Shown here piece after piece: positions 1 to 8,451 of a stretch of 64,000 nucleotides of DNA. The translations under genes were made by a program, and so were the position numbers. This DNA is from an uncultured Lachnospiraceae bacterium (GTDB lineage: Bacteria; Bacillota; Clostridia; Lachnospirales; Lachnospiraceae), in the NCBI GenBank assembly GCA_947176505.1, contig CAMWQW010000011.1, forward strand, positions 62,001-126,000. The letters run 5' to 3'. The notes beneath the pieces are model-generated. The model was not told where the DNA came from. It ran no database searches and saw nothing but the letters and a program-made list of their open reading frames with translations. The first letter of the stretch is position 1, and each line of letters starts with the position of its first letter.

Positions 1-103
1 TTTATTTCGATATTTGACACATCTCATTCACAATTGCAATGTATAGTATTAATTGTAGTTGGGGAATACATAGTAATGATGATTCTAATCTACACTTTAT
101 AGG

Positions 104-176
104 AGCCGCCGGCGCTGCTTCGGTGCTGACCGGCTTCGACTAAACATAACAGCGATGTCCCTTAGGACTCACTGTT
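104..176. other. GC-rich hairpin-forming stretch upstream of the first gene
   Basis: A short GC-rich block in otherwise AT-rich DNA. One possible stem pairs GCCGG near 108-112 with CCGGC near 130-134. A second pairs AACAG at 148-152 and GTCC at 157-160 with GGAC at 165-168 and CTGTT at 172-176, closing on a 4-nt loop. No open frame, ribosome site or tRNA-like T-arm was seen. It could be the edge of a structured RNA or a remnant. No family is recognised. Confidence 0.3.
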
Positions 177-217
177 GACATATATTGAGTTTACACATTT
201 CTATCCTTCTCACACAC

Positions 218-247
218 AAAAACGGCACTCATATGAGCGCCGTTTTT
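218..247 (-). terminator. Rho-independent terminator after spmB
   Basis: Near-perfect hairpin with AAAAACGGC and GCCGTTTTT arms around CTCATATGAG. It lies 11 bases beyond the spmB stop codon. Both arms carry A/T tracts, so it may act in both directions. Confidence 0.85.
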
Positions 248-257
248 GCATTTACCT

Positions 258-788
258 CTACACGAGAATACCCGCCAGAACAATACTCGCCGCTACTCCC
301 GCCAATGTGGCAAGCAAAGCTCCCGCAAGCGTATATCTGGTTTTTGTCACCTTAGCAGCCAGAAAGTAAACTGACATCGTATAAAAAATCGTCTCCGTGC
401 AGCTCATCATAATAGATGTGGTCGTGCCAATCAGCGAATCCGGTCCGTGGTTCTTAAAGATATCCAGCACTAATCCCGTGGCTGCGGAAGAAGAAAACAT
501 TTTAATAAGAATTAACGGTACAAGCTCCGATGAAAACCCCATTTTAGATGTAATACCTGCAAAAAGACCTCCGAAAAAATCCAAAAATCCCGAAGCGCGT
601 AGCACGCCCACCGCCACCATCAACCCGATCAGTGTAGGCATGATGCGGATTACCGTATAGAATCCGTCTTTTGCCCCTTTGATAAAATCCTCATACACGT
701 TGCTTCTCGCGGCTACACCATATGCCACGATATAGAAGATAATAACCGGAATGATAATGTTGGAAATATTGGACAGAACAGCAACCAT
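258..788 (-). CDS. spmB: Spore maturation protein B (SpmB), nucleoside-recognition/Gate domain
   Basis: Small 176-residue integral membrane protein of the SpmB family, needed with SpmA for spore core dehydration and heat resistance in Bacillus. About five hydrophobic segments are visible. Typical motifs are the N-terminal NIIIPVIIFYIVAYG stretch and the central GVLRASGFLDFF followed by SSSAATGL, as in SpmB. Full family length. The ATG follows a GAGGAATCACCC ribosome site. In most spore formers spmB directly follows spmA. Here the neighbour is a flavoprotein gene and spmA lies about 44 kb away at 44535, on the same strand and in the expected relative order. A strong terminator follows the stop. 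Identification is confident; function is inferred from the family. Confidence 0.9.
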   Translation of the reverse strand: MVAVLSNISNIIIPVIIFYIVAYGVAARSNVYEDFIKGAKDGFYTVIRIMPTLIGLMVAVGVLRASGFLDFFGGLFAGITSKMGFSSELVPLILIKMFSSSAATGLVLDIFKNHGPDSLIGTTTSIMMSCTETIFYTMSVYFLAAKVTKTRYTLAGALLATLAGVAASIVLAGILV

Positions 789-896
789 GGGTGATTCCTC
801 ACATAAAAAGACTGCACAGAATATTAATATAATCTATGCAGTCCTACTATATCATATGTATGATTCTTGTCTTATGTGCCTGTTATCCCTTGCCCG

Positions 897-2276
897 TCAT
901 TCTGTCTCTGTTTCCGCTATGATATTCCTTGCCACATATACGCCGCTTGCCGACGCATGCGAAAGAGAATGGGTCACACCGCTGCCGTCTCCGATAATAT
1001 ATAGTCCCTTATATTTCGTCTCAAGATGTTCATCAATCTCCACTTCCATATTGTAGAACTTCACTTCCACACCATACAGAAGCGTATCGTCATTGGCTGT
1101 ACCCGGCGCAATCTTGTCAAGCGCATAAATCATCTCCATAATGCCGTCCAAAATACGCTTCGGCAATACAAGACTTAAATCTCCCGGCGTCGCTGACAAA
1201 GTAGGTTCCACCAGCCCCTCTTCAATACGTTTCGCGTTGCTCCGTCTTCCTCTTACCAGATCTCCAAAACGCTGTACGATCACCCCACCGCCCAACATAT
1301 TGGACAGTCTGGCGATGCTCTCACCGTAACCGTTGCTGTCCTTGAACGGCTCGGAGAAGTGTTTTGCCACGAGCAGCGCAAAATTTGTGTTGTTCGTCTG
1401 TTTATCTGCTCCCTCGTAACTGTGTCCGTTTACTGTCACAATACCGTTGGTATTCTCATTCACTACAATACCATGAGGATTCATACAGAAGGTTCTTACT
1501 TTATCCTCAAATTTCTCTGTGCGGTAAACAATCTTACTCTCATACAATTCGTCTGTAAGATGAGAGAAAATTACCGCCGGAAGTTCCACTCTGACGCCGA
1601 TATCCACACGATTGGACTTCGTTTCAATATTCAGGTCCCCGCATACCTTTTCCATCCATTTACTACCGCTTCGTCCGACAGATATAACACATTTGTCACA
1701 TTCGTAGGAAGCCTCTTCGCAGACTACCCGATAGCCGGTGTTTATATTCTCCACCGATTGTACCGGTGTATCGAAATAAAAGTCCGCTTTGTCTTTTAAC
1801 GCTTCATAGAGATTCTTTAACACAACATAATTGATGTCCGTTCCCAAATGACGCACAGAAGCATCAAGCAGATTCAGTTTGTTTTGCAGACACAATTTCT
1901 TAAAATGACTTCCGGCTGTGGTGTACAGCTTCGTACCTTCCCCGCCGTATTTCATATTGATTGCATCCACATATTTCATTAGGTCAATGGCTTGTTTCTT
2001 ACCCACATGTTCATACAGCGTGCCGCCGAAATCGTTTGTGATATTGTATTTCCCGTCCGAAAAAGCGCCCGCACCGCCGAATCCGCTCATAATAGAACAG
2101 CTCTTGCAACGCACACAACTCTTAATTTTATCGCCGTCAATCGGACAATGCCTGTCTTCCAATGCATGCCCCGCTTCAAACACGGCAATCTTTAAATTCT
2201 TTTCCTGCTGCACCAGTTCATACGCAGTAAAGATACCACCCGGTCCTGCGCCAACGATGATTACGTCATATTTCAT
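897..2276 (-). CDS. NAD(P)/FAD-dependent oxidoreductase, COG2509-like
   Basis: 459-residue flavoprotein. The N-terminus KYDVIIVGAGPGG is a Rossmann dinucleotide-binding motif, with the acidic residue of the second strand at VFEAG. A Cys cluster (CVRCKSC, about residues 54-60) followed by MSGFGGAGAFSDGK is typical of uncharacterised FAD-dependent dehydrogenases of the COG2509 type. The C-terminal GLYIIGDGSGVTHSLSHA closes the FAD site. The start at 2276 is chosen because GGAGG sits 7 bases upstream; an in-frame extension to 2327 has no such support. It is followed closely by spmB and preceded by an mscS gene. The substrate is unknown. The Cys cluster suggests redox or metal chemistry, but that is inference. 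Confidence 0.82.
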   Translation of the reverse strand: MKYDVIIVGAGPGGIFTAYELVQQEKNLKIAVFEAGHALEDRHCPIDGDKIKSCVRCKSCSIMSGFGGAGAFSDGKYNITNDFGGTLYEHVGKKQAIDLMKYVDAINMKYGGEGTKLYTTAGSHFKKLCLQNKLNLLDASVRHLGTDINYVVLKNLYEALKDKADFYFDTPVQSVENINTGYRVVCEEASYECDKCVISVGRSGSKWMEKVCGDLNIETKSNRVDIGVRVELPAVIFSHLTDELYESKIVYRTEKFEDKVRTFCMNPHGIVVNENTNGIVTVNGHSYEGADKQTNNTNFALLVAKHFSEPFKDSNGYGESIARLSNMLGGGVIVQRFGDLVRGRRSNAKRIEEGLVEPTLSATPGDLSLVLPKRILDGIMEMIYALDKIAPGTANDDTLLYGVEVKFYNMEVEIDEHLETKYKGLYIIGDGSGVTHSLSHASASGVYVARNIIAETETE

Positions 2277-2334
2277 AGAAATTCCTCCCGTTCTGACATT
2301 GCTTGTCTGCTGCATCCCACTGCTCATTCTCTTA

Positions 2335-3138
2335 TCACTGCCTTCCGGCGTTACATTCTTGAATCGGGTTATGTACGGTTACTGTCTGATACGGTATCTC
2401 AATGCCGTTGTTCTGAAATTCTCTGATCAAAGCGATTCGGATATCACTGCATGCCTTGAAACTGTCATTCAGATTCTCCGTCCATATTGTCGTCTTCAAA
2501 ATAACACCGTTCTGCGTATATCCGCTGGCAGTGACAGCGTTTTCATCTGTATTCAATGTCAGTTCATGGTCTACACACACTTTTCGCATAATGCGTATCG
2601 CTGCCTCGATATCTGCATCGTAAGCGATCTCTATTTCCACGAAATTCCCGACATTGGCTGTATAGTTCGTATTGATGATTACGGAGGAATCCATCACCGA
2701 GTTCGGAACGATGCAGCTTTCTCCGTTAAACTGATTGATCACTGTATGGCGGATCATGACATCTTTCACGATTCCTTCCGCAATAACGGTTCCTCCCTGA
2801 ATCACTCTAATCTTCTCATCCACGTTATAGGGTTTCGACATTGATATGGAAAGACCGCTGATGACATTGCCCAATGCCTGCTGTGCCGCAAAGGTAGCAA
2901 TCGCAATAATCAAGGAACCGCTCTGCAACATAACTTTACTGATATCCTTGGTTAATTCAAACTGCTGTGCAAGGCTGTATATAATGATAACATCGATAAT
3001 AACATTTACGACACCTTTGGAAAAACGCAGATGAATCGCTTTGGTTTTTCTTGCCAGAAATCTGAAAATCAGGTTCACAACATAGTTCAGGACAAGTGCG
3101 ACAAGAACAAACGTACATATTTTCACAATAGAATCCAT
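2335..3138 (-). CDS. MscS-family small-conductance mechanosensitive channel
   Basis: 267 residues, close to the 286 of E. coli MscS. An N-terminal hydrophobic helix is followed by two more, then the pore-lining segment with Gly/Ala-rich spacing (SGSLIIAIATFAAQQALGN), the canonical TM3 region. Next come the beta domain, with the pattern YNVDEKIRV...GIVKDVMIRHTVI and the NSVMDSSVI loop, and a C-terminal alpha/beta domain. Its role is release of osmolytes on hypo-osmotic shock at the cytoplasmic membrane. The ATG has a GGAG ribosome site 8 bases upstream. It ends about 60 bases before the flavoprotein start, so co-transcription is possible, though no functional link is evident. Confidence 0.9.
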   Translation of the reverse strand: MDSIVKICTFVLVALVLNYVVNLIFRFLARKTKAIHLRFSKGVVNVIIDVIIIYSLAQQFELTKDISKVMLQSGSLIIAIATFAAQQALGNVISGLSISMSKPYNVDEKIRVIQGGTVIAEGIVKDVMIRHTVINQFNGESCIVPNSVMDSSVIINTNYTANVGNFVEIEIAYDADIEAAIRIMRKVCVDHELTLNTDENAVTASGYTQNGVILKTTIWTENLNDSFKACSDIRIALIREFQNNGIEIPYQTVTVHNPIQECNAGRQ

Positions 3139-3186
3139 AGGATTTTCTCCTGCTTTCTTATATGAACCAGTCGTCTTATAATAGAT

Positions 3187-4125
3187 TTAAAAATAGTACT
3201 TCTTTAGCGCTTCATATTGCTCCGGCGTAATTGTCAGAATCGTCCCATGTTTGTACTTATACGGAAAGGAGAACTGCTCATCCGCCCGCACAAACCGTCC
3301 GCTCTCCAAAGAGTCCGCAATAAAAGGTACGTATCCCTGCCCTTCTCCCGGCACTCCGTAATAATCAAGGAAAAGGCACCATCTTCCGTCCTCCAAGCGC
3401 ACCGCTGTGGGAGCTTCATAGACACCTTCTTCAAGCCCAGCCATACTCTCATCAAAAGTTTCTACATACTCATACGGTCCTTCCAACTGCTTCGCCCGAA
3501 GAAGAACATTCCGGCTGTCCGCCGCATCTCTTTTTACAAACATATAGTAGAAACCATTTTCTTCATATATTGCCGAGTCAATCACGCTCCCCTGCGGATG
3601 CCGGTAGAGCAGCTTGGGTGCCGTGAAATGCTCAAAGTCCTTGGTCCTGCAACAATAAATCGCTTTTGTTTCATAATCGTCAGCTGCATGTGAGGAAGAC
3701 CAGTGAAGCAGATAGTCCCCTTGCACCTTATCATAGATGATGTCCGGAGCCCACATGCAGCCGAACTTCTCGTCTCCTACCTTCACTAATTTCTGCTCCG
3801 TCCAATGCAGCAAGTCCTCCGATTCCCACAATGAAAAACACTTACTTCCATTTCTGGAAATCTCTTCCCACTTATTATGGTACTGTCCTCTCATCCCATA
3901 TGCCAGTGAAAGGTCTGTTGCGAGGATAACATATTTCCCTGTCGTTTTACAGAATGTAACGGTAAAATCTCTCGCTCCCTTATCCCCGTAATAGCACCAG
4001 AGAACCGGATTGCCGTCATTTATTTTTTCCCAGTGAAAGCCGTCTTTACTTACCCCGAAATATACCTGCTCTCCGTCGGGTGTAGATTTTTCTTTAAAAT
4101 GTACAAATAAATATGCTTGGTCCAT
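3187..4125 (-). CDS. Glycoside hydrolase family 43-like five-bladed beta-propeller protein
   Basis: 312 residues without a signal peptide, so probably cytoplasmic. The sequence reads as successive beta-propeller blades with GH43/GH32 features: VYFGVSKDGFHWEK, an acidic residue in GARDFTV, WAPDI (the usual pKa-modulating Asp region), SVIDSAIYEENGFYYMFVK, and EGVYEAPT, which supplies a candidate acid Glu. Families of this type act on arabinose- or xylose-containing glycans. No transporter or sugar pathway adjoins it here. Start 4125 is preferred over the adjacent ATG at 4128 because GGGAGG then lies 6 bases upstream. The exact substrate cannot be told. Confidence 0.75.
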   Translation of the reverse strand: MDQAYLFVHFKEKSTPDGEQVYFGVSKDGFHWEKINDGNPVLWCYYGDKGARDFTVTFCKTTGKYVILATDLSLAYGMRGQYHNKWEEISRNGSKCFSLWESEDLLHWTEQKLVKVGDEKFGCMWAPDIIYDKVQGDYLLHWSSSHAADDYETKAIYCCRTKDFEHFTAPKLLYRHPQGSVIDSAIYEENGFYYMFVKRDAADSRNVLLRAKQLEGPYEYVETFDESMAGLEEGVYEAPTAVRLEDGRWCLFLDYYGVPGEGQGYVPFIADSLESGRFVRADEQFSFPYKYKHGTILTITPEQYEALKKYYF

Positions 4126-4166
4126 CATATACCTCCCTATTGGTTCTCCATCACAATCCGCTATAA

Positions 4167-5072
4167 CTATTGAATGTTCAGCTTAGCAAACAAATCGCCG
4201 AGGCTGGTTCCGACACTCTGTCCCGAATCGTACTGCTTCACGTCAATACTCTCCATCTCTTCCGCCTGCTGCTCTTCTACTGCCTTCATGCTCAACGAAA
4301 TCTTTCCGTCATTGGTGTTCAGGACTTTAACCTTAACCTTATCGCCTACTTTAAGCACCTCGGATGGTTTCTTAATTCTTCTTTGACAAATCTGTGAAAT
4401 GTGTACCAAACCGCTTAGACCGTCTTTCAAGTCTATGAAAGCGCCATAAGTCTGCAAGCTTTCCACTGTGCCTTCCAAAACCGTTCCGGGCACAATCATT
4501 GCTACCTTGTGGTCGTGTTCCTCCTTCGCCTTTTCCCTTAATATCTCTCTTGCCGAAAGCACCAGCTTTCCCTTCTCCGGGTCAACCGTTATCACCCTTA
4601 CCTCCAACGTTTTTCCCTTGTAATCTTCAAGATTCTCCACATAGGAAACATCAAGATGGGATGCGGGTATAAATCCTCTGATACCTTCCAGATAAGCAAC
4701 CACGCCGGCATTGACAATCTCGTTTACCTTAACGCTTACACTTTTCTTCTCCTCCATATAACTATTAAGTACATCCCAAGCAAGAACAGCGTTTGCTTCT
4801 CTTCTGGAAAGCAGAATATTACCCTGTCCGTCATCTGTCTTTACAACAGACGCCTCAATCACATCGCCCTCATGCACATCTGTCATAAGAGAAAAATTAG
4901 GATCGTCACTCATATCCTCCGCCTTAATAATACCCTGCGTATAATATTTGAGATCCAGCGTTACTTCTTCCTCATTCACATCAATCACGGTGCCCTTAAT
5001 TACGTCGCCTTCATTAATTGTGCGGAAAGATGCTTCCAATTCTTTTTCATAGTCTTTCATTGTTTCTTCCAT
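4167..5072 (-). CDS. S1 RNA-binding domain protein (ribosomal protein S1-like, RpsA-type)
   Basis: 301 residues with at least three S1 (OB-fold) repeats: GDVIKGTVIDVNEEEVTLDL near residues 20-40, VNEIVNAGVVAYLEGIRGFI in the middle, and VLEGTVESLQTYGAFIDL near 190-210, followed by LSGLVHISQI. Several firmicutes encode such shortened S1 homologues, which bind single-stranded RNA and may help load mRNA on ribosomes. The start at 5072 (MEETMKDYEKEL) is chosen for GGAG 9 bases upstream; the longer frame to 5156 reads into non-conserved sequence. Monocistronic, flanked by a dehydrogenase operon and a GH43 gene. Confidence 0.85.
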   Translation of the reverse strand: MEETMKDYEKELEASFRTINEGDVIKGTVIDVNEEEVTLDLKYYTQGIIKAEDMSDDPNFSLMTDVHEGDVIEASVVKTDDGQGNILLSRREANAVLAWDVLNSYMEEKKSVSVKVNEIVNAGVVAYLEGIRGFIPASHLDVSYVENLEDYKGKTLEVRVITVDPEKGKLVLSAREILREKAKEEHDHKVAMIVPGTVLEGTVESLQTYGAFIDLKDGLSGLVHISQICQRRIKKPSEVLKVGDKVKVKVLNTNDGKISLSMKAVEEQQAEEMESIDVKQYDSGQSVGTSLGDLFAKLNIQ

Positions 5073-5171
5073 AGTCGTTATCTCCGTATTCGCTGTTATA
5101 TTATTTTTACATAGTATAACACATTTCCGCATGACAAGCCATATGTGGCTCTGCAAATAACAAACTATGTT

Positions 5172-5196
5172 TAAAGGGCAGTTATCCTGCCCTTTA
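5172..5196 (-). terminator. Terminator-like hairpin after the first iron alcohol dehydrogenase
   Basis: Perfect 10-bp stem (TAAAGGGCAG with CTGCCCTTTA) and a 5-nt loop, about 25 bases beyond the dehydrogenase stop. The T tract on the minus strand is short (TTTAAA), so termination strength is uncertain. Confidence 0.6.
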
Positions 5197-5220
5197 TGTG
5201 ATACTTACTCATCTATCAAC

Positions 5221-6381
5221 TTACCAGCACTCCTCCAGAATCTCAAGAACTTCCTCTCTGGAAAGCTTCTTGCAGCAACCGGCTGTGAGATTACAGGTAT
5301 CGGCGACTTTCTTAAGTACGCTCTTATCCGTAATTCCCATTTCCGTAAAGGAGGAGGGCAGACCGATTTCACGGATAAAGTCTGCAAGCGCATCAATTCC
5401 TGCCACTGCGAGTTCTTCCGGCGTTTTATCCTCAGCCGGAATCTCCCATACCTTCTCCGCCATGCGCGCAAACTGTTTTACGCCGTCTTTATACATATGG
5501 CGGTAAAGAACCGGATGGATAACCGCTAATCCCTGTCCGTGGTTACAGTCCGTATAAGCGCCGAGCTGATGTTCAATCTGATGAGCTTGGAAATCTGTTA
5601 CTTTTCCAATCTTTAAGATACCGTTCTCCGCCATGGCAGATGCCCACATCAGTTCGCTTCTCGCCTCCCAATCGTTCATATCCAACATAAGTACTCGGAT
5701 ATTACGGATTACATTGCGCATAACCGCCTCTGCAATCTCATCTGACAGGGTAATCTCGCGAGGTGAGCCTAAATAAGTTTCCATGCTGTGGCTTAACGTA
5801 TCAAAAGCTCCTGAGACGACCTGTCTCGCCGGAAGAGACATGGTATATGCCGGATCAAGTACTGCAAAACTTGCATATGCTCCTAAAACTCCCGCTTTCT
5901 GGTCGGTGTCTTCATTGGTGATCACCGCACCGTTGTTCATCTCCGCGCCGGTTCCTGATGCGGTAACAATGGCTCCCATCGGAAGATACTCTGCGGGAAA
6001 TACATGATCTTTAAATTCCATCTCCCAGATATCTTTATCCGTCAAGGCTTGCGCTGCTACAATCTTACAGCAATCTATAACCGAACCGCCGCCTACAGCC
6101 AGAATGAAGTCAACCTTCTTTTCTTTGGCGAGGGCTGCGCCCTCCTGCACTTTCTTATAGGTCGGATTAGGCATGATTCCTGCGAAATCAACAATCTCCT
6201 TTCCTGCTTCTTTCAAATATCCGCAGATTTCATCATAAACGCCGCTCTTCTTAACCGAACCGCCGCCATAGGCGAGCATAACTGTTTTTCCTACTTTTTG
6301 CAGTTCATCCGGTAGTGCTTTGGCTGCTGCCTTTTCTCCAAAATATACTTTAGTCGGATACGAATAAATAAAGTCTTTCAT
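5221..6381 (-). CDS. Iron-containing alcohol dehydrogenase (butanol dehydrogenase type)
   Basis: 386 residues, the normal length for group III alcohol dehydrogenases such as BdhA/YqhD. The NAD(P)-binding GGGS motif occurs in AYGGGSVKKSG and again in VGGGSVIDCCK. The metal ligands are in FDTLSHSMETYL, MENGILKIGKVTDFQAHQIEHQLGA (conserved His) and CNHGQGLAVIHP. It reduces aldehydes to alcohols with NAD(P)H in the cytoplasm. It is the last gene of a run with two aldo/keto reductases (15-base gap), and the leading gene carries the 44-bp activator-type element described at 8395. A second paralogue lies at 21243 in another unit with the same element. The physiological aldehyde is unknown. Confidence 0.92.
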   Translation of the reverse strand: MKDFIYSYPTKVYFGEKAAAKALPDELQKVGKTVMLAYGGGSVKKSGVYDEICGYLKEAGKEIVDFAGIMPNPTYKKVQEGAALAKEKKVDFILAVGGGSVIDCCKIVAAQALTDKDIWEMEFKDHVFPAEYLPMGAIVTASGTGAEMNNGAVITNEDTDQKAGVLGAYASFAVLDPAYTMSLPARQVVSGAFDTLSHSMETYLGSPREITLSDEIAEAVMRNVIRNIRVLMLDMNDWEARSELMWASAMAENGILKIGKVTDFQAHQIEHQLGAYTDCNHGQGLAVIHPVLYRHMYKDGVKQFARMAEKVWEIPAEDKTPEELAVAGIDALADFIREIGLPSSFTEMGITDKSVLKKVADTCNLTAGCCKKLSREEVLEILEECW

Positions 6382-6396
6382 TGTACATCTCTCCTC

Positions 6397-7242
6397 TTAT
6401 TTCTGTGTGTCCACCGGCGGAACCATCTCTACATATTTCTGCAGCATTTCCGGCGTACTGGTGTAGTAATGTTTTTCCTTATTCAAAGCAGCAATTTCAT
6501 TCATTTCATCCTCTGTCAAAGTAAAATCAAACAAATCGAGATTTGCTTTGATGTGTTCCGGATTCTTAGAACCGGGGATTACTACATTGCCAGCCTGCAC
6601 ATGCCAGCGCAGAATAATCTGTGCATTGGTCTTACTATATTTTTCTGCCAGCTTTGTAAAAACAGGTTCCTGAATCAATGCCGCGTCACCATGTCCCAGC
6701 GGATACCACGCCTGAATCACAATGTTTTCTTTTGTAAGGAATTCCTTGAGTTCCTTCGCCTGTGCATAAGGATGAACTTCCGTCTGCAGAATCATAGGTT
6801 TCACTTCGCAGATATCCAGTATTTCCTTGATTCCTTCCACAGTAAAATTGGACAGACCAATTGCTTTTACCTTGCCTGCCTTATATGCCTTTTCCATCTG
6901 TCTGTAACCTGCCACATAATTTCCTGCCGGCTGATGAATCAAAAGAAGATCGATGTAGTCTGTGTCCAGTCTTTCTAACGTCTTTTCCACTGCATCCTCC
7001 TGCTCGTAGAAGGAAGGCCATAACTTAGTCTCAAGAAAAATTTCTTCTCTTGGCAGACCGGATTTCTTCATAGCGCGACCTACCGCCTTTTCGTTCACAT
7101 AGGCATTTGCGGTATCAATAAGACGATAACCGCATTCCAAAGCGCTGATACAGGAAGCCTCAGCCTCATCCGGAGAGAGCAGAAAAGTTCCGATTCCCGC
7201 CATAGGCATCTTTACACCATTGTTTAAAGTAATATAATCCAT
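6397..7242 (-). CDS. Aldo/keto reductase (2,5-diketo-gluconate reductase-like, AKR5 type)
   Basis: 281 residues forming a complete (alpha/beta)8 aldo/keto reductase. Seen in order: LNNGVKMPMAGIGTF, the catalytic Asp/Tyr in RLIDTANAYVNE, Lys in LETKLWPS, His in DLLLIHQP, and the cofactor-binding VVIPGSKNPEHIKANLDLFDF near the C-terminus. It reduces small aldehydes and ketones with NADPH in the cytoplasm. Start 7242 (ATG) has GGAG upstream; the in-frame TTG two codons earlier is less likely. It sits between a second aldo/keto reductase and an iron alcohol dehydrogenase with short gaps, consistent with one carbonyl-detoxifying operon. Confidence 0.9.
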   Translation of the reverse strand: MDYITLNNGVKMPMAGIGTFLLSPDEAEASCISALECGYRLIDTANAYVNEKAVGRAMKKSGLPREEIFLETKLWPSFYEQEDAVEKTLERLDTDYIDLLLIHQPAGNYVAGYRQMEKAYKAGKVKAIGLSNFTVEGIKEILDICEVKPMILQTEVHPYAQAKELKEFLTKENIVIQAWYPLGHGDAALIQEPVFTKLAEKYSKTNAQIILRWHVQAGNVVIPGSKNPEHIKANLDLFDFTLTEDEMNEIAALNKEKHYYTSTPEMLQKYVEMVPPVDTQK

Positions 7243-7292
7243 AATCAACTTCTCCTTTTCTCGCTTTTTGTTTTCTTTTACTTTTTATTTCT

Positions 7293-8297
7293 CTATCCTT
7301 TTTCTACGATTTTTGATCCGCCGAACACAGCGGACATTTCCATTGCGTCTAATGCCTCGTCAAGAGCTCTTACCTCAGATTCATCCAATACAATATCTGA
7401 TGCATCCGCATTTTCTTTAAGTCGCTCGCTCTTTCTGGTTCCCGGAATCGGCACTATATATGATTTTTTGCAAAGCATCCAAGCGAGAGATATCTGTGCC
7501 GGAGTTGCATTTTTCTCCTGCGCAGTGTTATGAAGCAGTTCAAGAAGCTTTCGATTTTCTCTTAATCCCTGACTACTGAACTGAGGCATCATACTTCTGT
7601 AATCGGAAACGCCATCAAACACTGTATTTTTATTATATTTGGCTGACAGGAAACCATTTGCCAGCGGAGAAAACGCCACATACCCAATATTTAGTTCCTC
7701 TAGCACAGGGAATAATTCTTCGTACCATCGCGCCATCATAGAATAACGATTCTGTATCGCAGTGACCGGGCACACTGCATGCGCTCTGCGAATTGTATCT
7801 TCTGTCGCCTCCGAAAGTCCCCAGTGTGTAATTTTTCCCTCTTTAATCAACTCCGACATTGTACCTGCCACTTCTTCAATGGGAACCTTTGGGTCAAATC
7901 GATGTTGGTAATACAAATCAATGTGATCCATACCCAGCCGTTGCAAAGATGCCTCCGCCGAAGCGCGAATAACTTCCGGACGCGAATCCGGTACAAGGGG
8001 TTTATTGACTGCAGTGCTTTCCATATCAAAATGAATGCCAAATTTGGTTGCAATCACCACACTATTCCGGCACTCCTTCAATGCTTCACCCACCAGCACC
8101 TCATTCTGATGCGGGTCTTCCGGCATACCATATACTTCCGCAGTATCAAAAAACGTATACCCCATCTCAACCGATTGTCTAATGGTTCGAACTGCTTCTT
8201 CTTTTTCTGTCGGCGCCCCGTAGGCATGGGAAAACCCCATACAACCAAGACCAATCGCAGACACACTTAAATCTTTTCCTATTGTTCTGTGTTTCAT
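7293..8297 (-). CDS. Aldo/keto reductase (YakC/AKR13 type)
   Basis: 334 residues. Motifs: SAIGLGCMGFSHAYG at the N-terminus, the catalytic Asp/Tyr in FFDTAEVYG, Lys in VVIATKFG, His in DLYYQHRFDP, then AFSPLANGFL and the cofactor loop IVPIPGTRKSERLKENADA. This matches the AKR13-like family often annotated as YakC or general stress protein 69. It is the first gene of an operon continuing into another aldo/keto reductase and an iron alcohol dehydrogenase. The start has GGGGAG 4 bases upstream. Its promoter has a weak TTCTTA -35, a TATAAT -10 and the shared 44-bp element, suggesting activation by a regulator, possibly one of the LysR proteins nearby. Confidence 0.9.
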   Translation of the reverse strand: MKHRTIGKDLSVSAIGLGCMGFSHAYGAPTEKEEAVRTIRQSVEMGYTFFDTAEVYGMPEDPHQNEVLVGEALKECRNSVVIATKFGIHFDMESTAVNKPLVPDSRPEVIRASAEASLQRLGMDHIDLYYQHRFDPKVPIEEVAGTMSELIKEGKITHWGLSEATEDTIRRAHAVCPVTAIQNRYSMMARWYEELFPVLEELNIGYVAFSPLANGFLSAKYNKNTVFDGVSDYRSMMPQFSSQGLRENRKLLELLHNTAQEKNATPAQISLAWMLCKKSYIVPIPGTRKSERLKENADASDIVLDESEVRALDEALDAMEMSAVFGGSKIVEKG

Positions 8298-8369
8298 ATT
8301 GCTCCCCTAAATTTTCCGCACTTAATGCCGTTTTATATCAAGATAAATCTCTCTGTTTCTTTATTAAGT

Positions 8370-8438
8370 ATTATAGACATTCTCTGTTCTATTAAGAAGT
8401 CTCGATTGGTTCACCAGTATATACCTTTGGCTTATAAC
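8370..8438 (-). promoter_or_regulatory. Activator-type promoter with the 44-bp shared element (copy A)
   Basis: On the minus strand a TATAAT -10 (8370-8375) lies 17 bp from a weak TTCTTA -35 (8393-8398). Immediately upstream is the 44-bp element 8395-8438. Read on the plus strand it begins AGAAGTCTCG, then has GTTCA, AGT, ACCT and ends TATAAC. It aligns without gaps to copies at 16369 and 23582, both with the same geometry. It drives the aldo/keto reductase gene at 8297. This layout is typical of activator-dependent promoters such as LysR targets. Confidence 0.7.
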
Positions 8439-8451
8439 AATCTTTCTCACG

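Noticed and set aside
104..176. tRNA or SRP RNA at the window start
   Set aside because: No GGTTCGA-type T-loop, acceptor stem or SRP apical GGAA/GNAR motif could be identified.
3217..3693. 158-codon plus-strand frame opposite the GH43-like gene
   Set aside because: Antisense shadow of a clearly conserved protein-coding frame; no ribosome site or motif.
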